The notes beneath the pieces are model-generated. The model was given only the letters and a program-made list of their open reading frames with translations. It had not been told where the DNA came from and did not search any database. A DNA stretch of 64,000 bases, from the NCBI GenBank assembly GCA_958299035.1, contig CATQJL010000112.1:61239823-61303822 (forward strand). The letters run 5' to 3'. This stretch comes from Cylicocyclus nassatus. Lineage: Eukaryota; Nematoda; Chromadorea; Rhabditida; Strongylidae. Shown here piece by piece: positions 14,001-26,911 of the stretch (position 1 is the stretch's first letter; each line of letters opens with the position of its first letter). The position numbers were made by a program, and so were the translations under genes.

Positions 14001-17000
14001 TCGTTTAAGACTCTCCATGGTGCTGCCATCCCCAAGGTCTAGCATAGACACTGCTTCTTTGAGGAATTTACTGTGAATCTTCAAACAGAAAACGCATAAA
14101 GGCGAGAGTAGAATAAAAACATCAAGTACCGTTGTCTGCTTATGAAGATTCGACATAATATTTGTTCGAGAACACATCTTTAGCAGGGGAGCCAACAGCC
14201 AGAAGTTCGTAACCTGTCGGAACCGAAAATCTCGGTCAATCTGCAAACATCTCTGTCATCAACGAGGTATGTTTTTAAAGCATATCAGACTCACCGTGGC
14301 TGAGGAGATTTGCAAGCCTTCATTGTATGCATTTATGAACAGATCGCGGCAGCATTTTGCAATCACGCCCATTGATACATCAGCTGCGATCGTACTTTGT
14401 TGAGCGTCATCGCCAAAAGAGATCTAAAGAGCAACCGAATCGAATTTCCAAATCATTCAATTTTAAGAAAATCTAGAGAAGAAAGGCAAACCTCTTTCAT
14501 CATTAGCATGAGCTCAGATACTGTCGCTCGCATGTTCCAAATATTCATCGCAGCAAGCAACTTCTCAATTTGCGCTTTTTTCGAATCACTGCAAAGGGAT
14601 AGTTCGCGGGCGACATCCCTTTCGCTTCGCCGACAAATGCTAAGCCGCAAAAGTTGATGGCCCTGGGATGCAAAAAAATGAGTTGTATTCTCCACTACAG
14701 AGAAGATATTAGCTCACAACGCTGTTCCGCCTCAATTGTTCGTGGCCGAATACTTCCACGGAATTCGTTTCGACAATTCTACACATTTTCATCCTAACCC
14801 AGTCCTCATCGCATATGACGCACTGTACAGCTTCCACCATAGTCGAGAGATATTCTCTATCTTTGGCCGAACCAGAAAGACTGAAACGAATTTAGTTGGT
14901 TGGTAAGATCATGTTCCCTAGCTAACTACGATCTCACCTCCCCTTCCCTCTCCCGCTTCGCATCGTATTCTGCAGGATGCATATGTTACTTAGCAGCGGA
15001 AACAAAACATCATCCATCTCACACCTAAACGCTTTTGACGAAGCAGCCACCGATAGCATCTAACAATGTACCTACCATTGCATCATGGATAACATTATTT
15101 CATCCGCACAGCTGGTCAACAGCTTCTGTTTTGGGACAGCACCCACGTTGTCTCTCAACTCTGAGGAATCTCTTGTAGATAATTCACGCAATTAAAACAA
15201 GGTTAACAACTGAGCATAACGAAGGCGCAACAACCAAATTGAGTTTACGCTTTTCTGGCAGAGGAATGAACACGCCATTAGGCGCCGACCTTGGGAAATA
15301 CTGATCCAGCTTTAAAAAGATATGCGCCAAAGGACCGACTATTCGCGAAGGCAGCGCCTATCATCGATATCCGTTGGTCGAACCAAACAAAGAGAAACAA
15401 AAGAACTTTTTGAAAATTATCTACACAAAAGTGACCCGAACAAAAAGAAAGAACTTACTACAGAAAGGTTCATCAGTTCCGCAGACAATTTGAGCGAGTA
15501 TACGAAGCGTTAAACACATTCTCAATTCGGACTTGCTCCTGTTATGAGCTAAAAAATGAAAACCACGTGTAATAGCTAGGGTTGCATACAATTCTTACCA
15601 ACAGATTCCTCGGTAAACCTCTGACCTGTGATTATGGGGAACGCGCTGTTCAAAAGCTCAGCTACTAGTCTAGAGGCGCTGAAAGCATATTTGCCCGCTA
15701 GCAACATGACGAAGGTAGCGATGGGATAATGAGTAGAGCTATTACTAACCTAGAAAAAGATCTTGACAAGCATACAGGAAAATAAAGTAAGGCATACTTC
15801 AATGTACTCCAGGAGTTCCTCGTAAGCAAGGGATTCATTCGTACTTATACAACAAAGAGTTTTGATAGCCACAATCTAGAACGCCGAAAGAGAAATTCAA
15901 GGAATCCATAGGTGAAAAGTAGAACGAACCCATTCATTCGCGAGCACGGGTATCTCAGCCGTGATGTGACCGCAAAAAGTAGCTAGATCGACGAGTCGAT
16001 CGTGATCGCGCATGCAGTCCTAAAATCAATTATGTGCCACTTTCACCATGGGAATGCTGGCCAACCATACCTTTGCAGCGATAAAGGAATTGATAACGAA
16101 GGAACAGCGATTGCGCAGATGTTCAAAAGATGCGAGTTTTTCTTTGTAATCACGGTAAGAGAAAAATCGCCTAAATATCACTACTCAATAGATAACATGC
16201 AATATGCATCAAAAGTTATATGGTGCTATGGCTTATAGACGACCCACATGGTCTTTCCTAACGCATCCTTGTAGAAGTTCTCATCATAAACACGTTCTCC
16301 ATGGCAGGCGGGACCTCCATGTTCAAGAATTCGAAGCAAATTATCACGAATTCCGTGAAGTTTCATATCAGAAAGCTCAAGCAAAATTTTTACTGAACAG
16401 ATGTGCACATTGCAACAAGCCTCACCTGGCTACCATTCAAATGCTTCTGCGAATGATATACGAAAGCTGCTATGGCTCGACCCCAAGCCGTCTTTGGAAA
16501 CTCGTGATCGCAAATCATTGGCTCGATCAGTTCATACATACTAAAATAAATATGACCGATCTAAATTAGCGCTGCTAGCCAAGCACATACTGTGTTGTGA
16601 TCGCAGGTGCAAGATCCGAATGAAGGAAGTAGTACCAATGTTTGCAGATATAAGCCACGAAGACATACGCAAGCCGAGCGGACAGAGCACCCGGAATCAC
16701 ATCGACAGCGAGAGAATGAATCACTCCTTCAGCACGTAACAATAATGGAGTTACCTATATGGAAGATAATTTAATCCAGTAAACTCAACATATCGAAAGT
16801 TATTAGCAATCAAAAATAAAATTGAAAACGCACCGCTTCGCAGAATTCAAACATGCCATAGATAAACTGAGCCGTTTCGAACATCTCGCAAATGATATTC
16901 AGTGCTTCAGACGTGGGAACATGCGAAGAACGATTTGATACGAAGTCGCAGATCATATCAGAGAAGGACTCTGCACACCAGCCGCAAATCATCACTTGAT

Positions 17001-20000
17001 CATAGTAGGTCTGCATCCTGCAAATTTGATCTACAATGTGTGTACCCGATATAAGAAGAACTCGCGCAGAACAACAATGACAGATAAAACTACCCAAAAT
17101 GTCATAACAAAACCAAGAAAACTTCCAAACTATGCACATCTGCGAAATTTGTAACGCAAGATGATCTAGTAGGTTCTCTGGAGACAAAAATCTAACGGTT
17201 TCAAACTCGTAGGAGCAAATTATATCTCACCTGAATCTCTCAAGAACTTCCTCAATTTCTTGTGAGCTGATGGAGTGCTTCCAGAAAGGAGTCTTATTCT
17301 CAGTACAGAACTGCAGATACATTTTCTTTTGCCAAAGTTTACATATCTTATTTGCGATCTAAAAAAGCTCTGGTATTTACTATCACTGATACTGCTGAGG
17401 ACCCTATTCCTGCCTTCTTCATCTCGGAAACATGATTTTCCCAACCAATCACTCCATATAGAACAAGCGCCCTCTGAATGGCTTCACTTCGATGCTCTTC
17501 TACTTGACGTAGCGGCATCTTAACTAATAGGATTATTACATACCAATGTCGCAATGAGCTTCACCTCTATAAGAATACGCCCATTCATGGGCATCGCATC
17601 ACTGAAGTAGAGATGCATGTCCTTATCGCCATGATTGTGGGAAGCTGAGTCTGTTAGTCTCGCTGGATCTTCGAGTGTCCGAGTATCAATCTGCTAACAA
17701 CCATACTACAGTAGTGGGCAGTGAGGGCCACAGTGGAGTCGCTTGCCGGAATTGTGGTGCGAAAAATCTTGGGAATGGTCTACATAAGTTATGAAATTAT
17801 GTAAGTGAATGTCTTACTTGTATACCAGTGGCGTACCGAGGGGGGGCGGGGGGGGGGGGGGCGCGCGCCCCCCCCCCCCCGAGAACGGGTCGCGAAATTT
17901 TTGAAAGTTACTTACATGGGTTATAAAAATGTGCAAGTGACTTGTTTTTACTTGTAAATAATTAAAATGATTTTTAAAATTTTTTAAAAATTCATTTTAG
18001 CCTTATAAAAAAATTTTTTTCGGGGGCGTGGCTGACGCCACGCCCCCTTTTTCCAGATTATAGGGGTCGGGGACCCGGAAAAATTTTGAGAAGCACCCCA
18101 AAAATTTTTTCGGAGTGCGTGGCTAACGCCACGCACCTTCTTTAGAAAAAAATTTTTGTCGCGCCCCCCCCCCCCCCCGAGCCGAAATCCTGGGTACGCC
18201 ACTGTTGTATACGTATCGTGCTTTTCAACCTGACAAGATATTTTTTAGCGGAAAACATCTAGGCGTTTTGGCTGCGGCCACACCCAACTACTTGAGGCTA
18301 TGAGCTCCCTAAGAATTCCAGAGAAATCGGCTAAAGCCATGCACTTCAATCAGAAGTTCTCGCCCCTTATAACTCCAAGCTCACTCCTAGAGCGCTAATC
18401 AACAGGCATATTCAAAAATTAAGTAGCTTCAAAACAAAATGAAGGGTACTTCAAAATGTTAGGCACGCTTCAGACCGCGCTAATACCAGCCGGCTTGTCA
18501 AACAAGGGGAAGAGATATGTGAAGGAGGAATACTGGCACTTGTAGCACGCGTGAAATACCGCGGGTGTGAAAATGAATCTCCTAGATGCCAATTTCCAGG
18601 CATATCTTGGCTTCTCTCATTAGGCAGGTTTCAGTGTTGCGACGTCTTTAGATGGGTACCGGTACCGGCGGGTTCGGGCGGATAGCGGGTACCGGCGCGG
18701 TCCGAAGCCTGATGCCGCCAAAGGACATTACCTGAGCTTGTGTTGACGAGGTGGCAGAACTGCATTTGCATTCGCATTCGAATCTAGTCATCAAAGGACG
18801 GTCACAGTCGACTTCTCCAGACTTTATTAGTTCCTTTACAAAACTGTAACTGCGCAAACTTAGATGGGAGGCGATCACAGAATATCAGCGAACAAAGCAA
18901 AAGAATTTTCAGGACGAACCTGTCATGGTCGAATAGTTTGAAGCGAATGAGTTCAATAAAGAGAGTGACTAAAGATGCGAACTCCCGATGAAAAAATTTT
19001 GACTCTGGTGTAGGAGCTTCAGTATCAAGATAACTCAAAATGATATCCTGCATATGAAAAGGTCCAAACATATATGACTGCTGTTCTAATACTCGGTGAT
19101 GTAAGACCTGGAAGTGAAGCCCTACCAGAGAAAAAAACTTGGTCAGGAAAGATCGAACCTTTGCTACGATAACAGCTCTACGACTACCTTCACGCTCCGC
19201 AGTAACGGCCCAGTGTAGCATAAGCTTGATTCTGCAAGAAAATGCCTCAGCACGAGTTGGCATACTTTATTCTTACCTCATCAAAACTTCTTCGGCCCAA
19301 TTTTCCGACTTGAAAGTGAAGATCCTTTTACCAAAAGCTTGTACGATATGCGGCTCTAGCATGTCCACTGAGTCCAAGATAGTAATCACGCTGACATAGC
19401 CATTCACCAGCTTTGCTAGAAAATCAGAATGAAGTCTCAACGGCAGCAAAGTCACGCAAACTGTGGAATAGAAATAGATACACTGAGATGTGCAACTGGT
19501 CCACGATGGTGCACTGCGATAAAACTAACATTACCTTCTGACATGATACCAAATAAATTTTGTATGGAGTATTTTGCAAACCAAAGAAGAACGTAGATAT
19601 TCATGAGACCATCAGACACTAACCGAAGGACAATGCTTCTGGGTCAAAAGACCAGTTATCCTGCACTGCTTGGCTTCGCCTGATAATCTCAGCACTGCGC
19701 AACTTCAGAAGATCAATGAATCTTTCAGAACCTTGAAAAAGGATGCTATGAGGACAATCTCTCAGCAATAAGGGAATACCTTTTCCAGCAAGATGCGGCA
19801 ATTTATAGACGGGACATGGAAGGAGATCAAGAGGAGATCCACACAACTGTGATAAAATAAAAGGATGCTTTTCTGCCGTTTGTACCTGAACATCCAATTG
19901 CGGTGTCTTCTTTTGGACAATCGCTTCGACAAACCTTGAAGTTATTCCATACTACAGCTGCTGGAACATCGATGACGATACTTTGCAAGATCGCAGTTAG

Positions 20001-22706
20001 CATGTGTATAACAGATTTCAGGGCAGAGCAATTGGTCAGTGCGATGAATGATTTGGATGCTTTTTTCGCTCTGAGATTGAGATACTATTTTGCTGTGTGT
20101 GATAATCCTCAAAAGCATTCTATATCCAGCTGGAAGATAGCGCGTGAAGTATGCCGATGCGCAGATTCACAGAACAAGTATAGAAAGAGAGAAGAGAGAA
20201 AAAGGAGATAAAGAAATTATCGAATAGAATGTCTAATGAGAGCTGCGGACAGATAGATGAAAGTATGAACATGCTGGACATTCCAACCACAGCAAGTTTT
20301 GCTCGCAGATTGCTATACACAGTACGCCTGAAAACGAAGACTTACCTGCGCTTCTCTTCATATGCCATTTTGTACATACTTAATTTCGTAGCAGCCATAT
20401 GAGCCACACGCCGGGCAAGAATCAAGTTATTGTTGATGTGACGTAGAAATTGGGTGAAAAACAGAAGATACATCCTAGAAAAAAGAGAATATGATTAAAG
20501 CAAATGCACTATGCATTACCTTAAAGGCGGCAGCTTCTCCGCACCTTTGATTCTTGCGATGAAGTAATCAGTGAAGATGTTGCATAGTTCATTGAGAAAA
20601 TCTTGGCGTTCAAGCAGTCCGTCCTAGAATTGTTTCATCAAAAGACCGCGATATCACTACTACAAACGATTGACAAACCTGATAAGCACATTTGCATAGG
20701 TTGGAGATGTACAGCCACCGTTCCTTATAAACCGGACTTGCAGTCAAGTCACTAACATTCCACATACGAGCCATTATATCTTTGATCGCTTTTACAAAAA
20801 CATTTTTGTACTCTGTAAAGAAAATAAAAATACATGCAAACAAAGTGTAAGTGACTACCTGCTGCAAACAAATCACTGACAGACTTCTTCCGTTTGACAT
20901 TAGCATTGCTCCCAGTTAGGACAGCTGTGATTTTTAGATACCATAAAGCGCGAAAGGGTGGTACTCTAATAGATTTGGACTTCATTAGCAAAAATCTATA
21001 ACCTCTTTGTTGGAAGCCTACCTGTAATCACATAGGTACTGTAATCCCTCCCGCCCCTCGATGATGGGAATCTTCTTCGCAAGCGAGGATAGAGATCTCC
21101 CTCTAGCAAGATCCGTGAACCAGGCTGCGCGCTCTTTAGCTTTTGCAGCTGCCTAAAAACAAGTATTCTAATTCAAAAAAAAAAATAACGCATGCTGAGC
21201 TCGCCAGATAGTTATACCGTCATCAAGATGCATAGAAGTCAGAAAGGGTAAAAAACACCTTACGATCTGCAAGTATATGGGAGAAAACTCACCAATTGGG
21301 CATTTGTATCCCGGCCCTTACGCCTCTCCAAGGAGCTTATCTCACTTTTCTGATAGATAACCTGAATGGGTGATATAAAAAAAATGAATCCGCCAGGATA
21401 AGAGATATGCACTAAAAGAACCACTCATGCGAAACAACACGGAGGCCTCTGAAGAACCATTTTAGGACTGATTTTGCCCCTTTTTTACATCAAACGATTT
21501 TACAAACCTTCAGAATGGCAAAAACTCTGATTATTCCATCAATGTGATTTTTCCATCAACGCCTTATAGCAATTTTGTGCAAAACTACAGAGAGACTTCT
21601 TTGAGGAAAAAAAACCTTGATTACTAGTGTTATCAGCACTCAACGAAAAATCCAGCAATAGGCGATGCTACAACAAAACAATAAACCAACTTTGTGGTTC
21701 GACGACAAGGTTTCTTTTGTTTTTGTGGTGAGCGTTTTGTATAATGAAGGTCATGACAGAAAAAATAAACCAACATACAAAGTTCAAAAGCGTTTCCGAT
21801 TTCGCTTGAGCCACATCCAAACGATCAAGCTGTGCTGATTGACTGTTGTATACGAGTGAGCCGTATTCGAATGGTGTTGATTTTGCCTGGAAAGTACAAG
21901 TGATACCAATACAGCACTTTGAATTGCCAAAATAAATTTTTCCATCAAGAAGAAGCTATAGATGAGATACAAAAAATTAGATTCCATTTGTCCAAGGATA
22001 CTGTCCACCCAATTAAGGGGGATGGGCTTTTGTGCTATGTAATAGCGGGCCTCCTGACTTAGGCAATCTCCCGAGTCTCGCTGCAAAAGATGACTTCCAA
22101 AGCGAAAAAAATTGCTCCAGAAGCGGCCGCGCTGGCTCCGCCCATCGAACTGGGTGGTCTTTTAAAGTCCAGCCATAGACCCCCCTTCATTATGACCATC
22201 AAATTTGCGACCCTTCTATCTACCCTGAAGCCCAATTTTGGACCTGTATCTGACCACTCATGTTAACGGGCGGAAAAAGCATAGCCGCTTCCTCATGGAG
22301 CAATTTTCTTGTTTCGACATTCAATTTGCAGCGAGATTGACTTTCAGGACTGCTTAATTGGGGATCCCGTTATTATGTAGCATAAAAACTTCATCCCACA
22401 ATTTGGTGGACAGTGCCTTCAACAACAGAACCTTAATCATGCAAGCAGAAAATATATATTTCAGATTCAGTGAGCAACACACATAAAAAGGCAAGCTATC
22501 TAACATCCATACGTAATCTGAAGGTGTTCAGTGGTTAAAATTTGGGCACTCACTTGATACCCTCTGCGAGCTTGTTCACTGTCGAGCAAATCCTCCTCAT
22601 GGGGTGAATATACGTCTAAAACTCCAATCCTGTGCCTTCGAAGCATCCGGTTATCAGCTGTGGATTGGTACCATGATGACACAGTCGCCGTCTTCGATGA
22701 CATCAT
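11036..22706 (-). CDS. MED12: Mediator complex subunit 12 (dpy-22/mdt-12 orthologue), multi-exon
   Basis: MED12 is the CDK8-module subunit of Mediator that activates cyclin C-CDK8 and relays repressive and developmental signals in the nucleus. Reading on the minus strand, the first exon (22706-22554) has MLRRHRIGVLDVYSPHEEDL, matching the conserved MED12 N-terminus. Further exons at 21152-21022 (AAWFTDLARG...SLAKKIPI), 20965-20859, 20812-20679, 20623-20520 and 20474-20346 are collinear with human MED12. About 19850-19620 (CGSPLDLLPC...DNWSFDP) and 19260-18870 (REGSRRAVIVAK, DIILSYLDTEAPTP, ELIRFKLF) also match. So do about 17520-17390 (MPLRQVEEHRSEAIQRALVL), 14695-14450 (QLLRLSI...MMKEVC), 14230-13680 (NFWLLAPLL), about 13030 (LLLFLPLPKKKISVYV) and 12650 (VDRTPCPIQKWVARLLIHKH). 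The C-terminus is less certain; the last exon seems to end at TAG 11036-11038. Start: first ATG of an ATGATG pair. Confidence 0.93.
12060..12175 (-). CDS. Poorly conserved C-terminal exons of MED12
   Basis: From an acceptor at about 12174, a Thr/Ala-rich reading frame (TCASDRAHTSIATEAATAGS) runs to a GTAAGTTTTT donor near 11960. A second exon (about 11906-11800) follows, with TPSNPVALAGTTGLGKRDRR. These replace the proline/glutamine-rich tail of vertebrate MED12. Sequence similarity is not recognisable; placement rests on splice sites, strand and position. The exact exon set between 11036 and 12100 is uncertain. Confidence 0.5.
17826..18204. mobile_element. hAT-type MITE with 8-bp target duplication in a MED12 intron
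   Basis: Ends CAGTGGCGTACC and GGTACGCCACTG are inverted, and the 8-bp TTGTATAC is duplicated on both sides (17818-17825, 18205-18212). Eight-base duplications with CAG-starting ends indicate the hAT superfamily. Inside is a long poly-G run followed by poly-C near 17838-17880 and AT-rich sequence. A second copy lies at 40657-40928. Confidence 0.9.
21170..22553 (-). other. First intron of MED12
   Basis: About 1.4 kb separates the N-terminal exon from the next recognised exon. It is mostly AT-rich, has a GGTGGACAGTGCCTTCAA motif at 22405-22422 (member of a dispersed motif family) and no coding frame I can support. A short missed exon is possible, since vertebrate MED12 has sequence here. Confidence 0.55.
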
Positions 22707-23113
22707 CCAGTGCCCTCCATATTGCCTGGGGAAAGTTTTATTGCTCTGCCCGAAGTGAAGTTGGTGACAAGTGTGCCCGCATCCACATCGAACGAATCCG
22801 ATTTGCTCGCTTGAGAAGAAAGAATGAATTCTCTAAGCTTAGACGGACAACCCTTTCCTAAAATATCCCCCACTGAACAAGATGGCTACACTTCAGAAAG
22901 AATTAGGAACAGCCTCTACGAACTGCTGGCTATGGCACATGCCATATTCGCTTGACCCGCTTAATTCACTTGATCCGCTTGTCCTCTTCGTGACAAAACG
23001 TACTCATTAGTTTGTCATTTAGGGCCGCCTAGGTTGAAAAATGTCGTATTTGTCGCAAATAACCGCGGGTACCGCCCTTTTTCGGCGACATATATTCCTC
23101 TACCCCAAACGGA

Positions 23114-23480
23114 TTAAAGGCACCGTTCACCCATTCTCTCGGATGTTTTTGTCGTTGTCATTGCGGGGCCCTCTCATGTCCCTGACAGGACATCAGGTCG
23201 AGAATCCGCGAAAACCCCGACAAACTCCGTTTCGGAGAACCCGCAGGGCGAATTGTGCGAAGCGGTGATTGGTCAGGTGCGCTGAAATGGGCGGGACGAA
23301 CGTCACGCCCACTCAAAGCCAACGTGGCGAATCAATCATCCAAAGCGATTTTTGAAGCAAATTTCCCGCTTCGAAAGCAACTTTTGGCAGTGCGAGTGGG
23401 CAAGTATACAGCTGGGTCCCACTATTGTTAGGCATCAAAATCTCACAAACTACATCTTCGGTGGACGGTGCCTTGAAAGG
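23114..23480. mobile_element. MITE of the GGTGCCTTTAA-ended family
   Basis: TTAAAGGCACCGTTCACCC at 23114 pairs with the inverted GGTGGACGGTGCCTTGAAAG ending at 23480, bounding about 367 bp of non-coding sequence. The same layout recurs at 40997-41367 and around the BEL element. The flanking TTAA-like tetranucleotide could be the target duplication. Confidence 0.65.
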
Positions 23481-23805
23481 CAGCGGCTCGAGAAAATCGC
23501 GACTGGAAGCTTTCCACAACTACATGGCATTCTGGACCAGCTGAGCCAGATACTGTGCTTGGAATGTCAAAAAAGTGGTTTTTTGGAGCGTACCGGCCTT
23601 GCAGACTGCTGGAGACGGGCGAGGGTTTCCCGCCATAACCAGCAAGTGACTGCACACTGTAGCTTACCTATGGCGGCAATTGGCTGATCAGCCCAGACAA
23701 TCAATACGATACACAGTTGACGGAAATCCCTCGCCCCGCCTCTCCAGCTAATTCCAAGGTCTGAAAACGCCAGAAAAGCATTTTTTTTTGACTTTTCAAG
23801 CACAG

Positions 23806-24709
23806 TAAGGCTTTGGCCATACTTTGCCAGTGTTGCCGGTGTTGAAAGTGTTGCCGGTGTTGAAAGTGTTGAAAGTGTTGCCGGTGTTGAAAGTGTTGAA
23901 AAGTGTTACCGGTGTTGAAAGTGTTGAAAGTGTTGCCAGTGTTGAAAGTGTTGAAAGTGTTGCCGGTGTTGAAAGTGTTGAAAGTGTTACCGGTGTTGAA
24001 AGTGTTGAAAGTGTTGCCAGTGTTGAAAGTGTTGAAAGTGTTGCCGGTGTTGAAAGTGTTGGACGGAGATCATCAGTCTAGCAGTTTTATTCTTTCTCGA
24101 ACGATCTCACCGGCTGGTGGATACGTTGGAAATGGAATTGGGGAATGAGAAATGAAAGTGAAATGAGACGGGGAAGATTTTCGCATGCAAAAGATCCTCA
24201 AACAAACTTTTTGGAAAGTGGACGGGTTGTTTGGAATAGGCAATCTCCAATATTTGAAAAAGCTGAAGTCTGAGTAGTAATATGTTTTAGTTCGAATCCT
24301 GCCGCGCTTGCGATTAGTGAGTGAAGGATCTAAGTGAGGTCTGCAGCGTTTTCAAATATTGGAGATTGCCTATTCCAGACAAGCCATCCACTTTCCAAAA
24401 AGGTTGTTTGAGGATCTTTTGCATGCGAAAATCTTCCCCCATCTCATTTCAATTTCATTTCTCACCAATTCCATTTCCAACGTATTCACCAGCCGGTGAG
24501 ATCGTTCGAGAAAGAATGAAACTGCTAGACTGATGATCTCCGTTCAACACTTTCAACACCGGCAACACTTTCAACACCGGCAACACTTTCAACACTTTCA
24601 ACACCGGCAACATTTTCGACACCGGCAACACTTTCAACACCGACAACACTTTCAACACTGGAAACACTGGAAACATCGGCAACACGGGCGAAGTATGGCC
24701 AAAGCCTAA
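23806..24709. mobile_element. Large fold-back element with 9-bp tandem repeats in both arms
   Basis: The left arm runs from TAAGGCTTTGGCCATAC (23806) to about 24265. The right arm, its inverted copy, runs from about 24338 to GTATGGCCAAAGCCTA (24708). Outer parts of each arm are tandem arrays of GTTGAAAGT and GTTGCCGGT nonamers (left about 235 bp, right about 150 bp on the other strand). Inner parts are unique sequence of about 200 bp paired over the full length. The loop is about 70 bp. The arrays give artefactual repetitive reading frames; nothing coding is supported. Confidence 0.85.
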
Positions 24710-24942
24710 CTGACTCAGCTAGTCCAGAAGGCCATGTAACTATGGAAATCCCCCACTCGCGATTTTCCCGAGCCATGCCTTTTAGTACAGCGTGTGCTTA
24801 TGGTGGGCGCCAGACTAACCGATTTCTTGCTAGCAGGTCTCCTGCAATTCCCGTACTTCTTTTTCCTTGACTTTCAATGTGCCGCATTACGGAGCGCTTT
24901 GCGAATATCGTTTTTCGCAGTATACATTGTTGCGGGACCCGC

Positions 24943-24992
24943 AGGAATCACAGGAATCACGGGAATCGCGGAATTGCACGAATCACAGGAAT
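24943..24992. repeat. Short minisatellite (GGAATCRCR, about 5 units)
   Basis: Imperfect nonamers based on GGAATCACA/GGAATCACG are tandemly repeated. No function inferred. Confidence 0.7.
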
Positions 24993-25382
24993 AGTATGGC
25001 CGGGCCCGTAAGCTGATGTCATTTGGCGTCATGATGAGCGGAAACGAAGTGGCTTCTGTGATGCACAAGATTATGGAAGTAAAACGTAAATTGAATCGTT
25101 ACAGTCAAAGCAAGCCGTAAAGTTAAATGCGCGCCTCCGCAGTTACACATTGACCATATTTCGCGCCTAAAACCACAATTCTATGTGCTTTTTGTTCCTG
25201 CAACCGAAATAAGATGCTGGAATTGAGATTTCAAATTTCCAAAGGTGAGGATCAGTGAAGAATAATCGAACCGATGAGAAAATTGGGATTTATATGTTAC
25301 CGATGCTGCACTTTCCAGTATTAATAGTTGTGCTTAAAAATCATGAAATGGGTTTTGATACAAATTTCGAAACTAAAGTTCA

Positions 25383-25967
25383 TTGGATTTCCCTTTCGCC
25401 GCTGAACTGGTATTTAAGCGTTTTTGTAATCTAGATATTCGCTTGAGCTTACTGAGCGTCGACCAAAATATTAACCACACTTTATTCACGGCCAACGTTT
25501 CGCGGGATTGCTTCATCATTTGTCCGATGCAAGCCGAAATGGATGTTTGTTTCAATCTTCTAAACCAGCAACACCCAAGTATCAAGTTCACGCGGGAAAA
25601 GCCCAAGGAAAACTGTTTACCTTTTCTCAACGTACAAGTGTGGCTGTCCGGTGGGAAATATAAAACTAGGTGGTACCGCAAACTCGACTGTAAAAACATT
25701 TTAGTACATGGCTTGTCTGCGCATCCCAGCAAGCTTAAAAAGGCGATTATAGATAAGATGTATCGGATAGCAGCAAAAGTGTCTTCGGGCATGCAAGAGC
25801 GAATCTACTCTATGGAATCAGCTTATCAAGTAGCTAAGTCTAATGGGTATGCAGGTGAGCCTATCTCAAACCCTCAAGGATTTGCAGAACGCAGAGCCAG
25901 TTCCAGCAGCTCGGATGTGCCACTTACAAAAACCGCTTTCTGCTTGCCGTTCGTATCGTACAGGTAG
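25383..25967 (+). pseudogene. Penelope-like retroelement reverse-transcriptase fragment
   Basis: A 194-codon open frame contains the end of the RT palm and the thumb in the order typical of Penelope-like elements: DCFIICPMQAEMDVCFNLLN, SIKFTREKPKENCLPFLNVQ, KYKTRWYRKLDC and HPSKLKKAIIDKM. The position expected for the catalytic aspartate pair reads VSRDCF, so one aspartate is lost. The N-terminal RT motifs and the C-terminal GIY-YIG endonuclease are absent. It is a dead, truncated copy. Confidence 0.8.
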
Positions 25968-26454
25968 GTTATGCTTTAGTTCTAGGATATCAATAGAAAT
26001 AGAGGTAGTTATATACAAAGTTTGGTACTATATCAAGGTTATGTAATACTGAAATCAATTTTGCAAGTGAAAAAGTCGAAAACAGACTGATTGAGGAACA
26101 TCGCAGTTAATTTAGTTTACGAATGATCAAATTTACAGATTCAACACAAGAACCAGGACCGGACCGCCATCTGGTGATTCCTCGACCGGCATTAGCCGTC
26201 GAGGAATCACTAAAAAACTTCTAAAGAAGAGCAGCATTAAGAGGATATCAGGGTAGGAGAAGAAAGCACGATCTAAAGCGGTCATACTTCATGCGTTTTC
26301 AGGCGCGACGTGATTTGGCAGTACCATTTTCTATAACTAATCAAGCGCATTCTAAATGTGCGGAGGGCAAGACAAGTTATCAATCTAGGAAAACTGTACA
26401 GACTACGAATTTGCGGTCTGCCATGTTGGATATGCAGACGTCTGGCAGTTTGTA

Positions 26455-26640
26455 AGATCGCATGGCAGCTGAGATCGCGGGGGCGGAGGACTATATGTCG
26501 CCGAATTGGGAAGAGTCCTGCGCGGATTCCCTGCAGGAACGCATGTCCGCATGTAGAAGGATGCGTATTTGTCGCAGATGACCGCGGGGACCGCCCTTTT
26601 TCGGCGACATATAGTCCTCTACCGAGATCGCGGAGGTATG
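26455..26640. repeat. Palindromic repeat sharing a module with 23041-23103
   Basis: GGAGGACTATATGTCGCCGAA near 26486 pairs with TTCGGCGACATATAGTCCTC near 26599. The right arm contains GTATTTGTCGCA, ACCGCGGG and GACCGCCCTTTTTCGGCGAC in the same order as 23046-23100. Both are parts of one unidentified repeat family. Confidence 0.6.
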
Positions 26641-26911
26641 GCCAAGGCCTGAGCTCCTGGGCATAAGTCATGCGACTTCAGCCGCGACGCGGTTTGGTAA
26701 TACTCCAATTGTGCGTAACTCATCGAAAGGGGTTTCTGAATATATGAAGATGGGGTATTTTATGATCCTACGGAAGTCAAATATGCTGTGATTTAGGGTC
26801 TGCCAGTATTGGATTTGAAGACTTTTGGTGAAAGCGCTCCGATGGAAGCGAGCTATGACATCTTCCTTCATGCTGCATTGGTTGGATTTTCTACGTGTAT
26901 ATGTGCATGTA

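Noticed and set aside
23824..24148. Long repetitive frames (VLKVLPVLKVLK type)
   Set aside because: Products of the 9-bp tandem array read in frame; part of a fold-back element.
24285..24305. GTTCGAATCC near 24290
   Set aside because: Same problem: isolated B-box-like word in the loop of a fold-back element.
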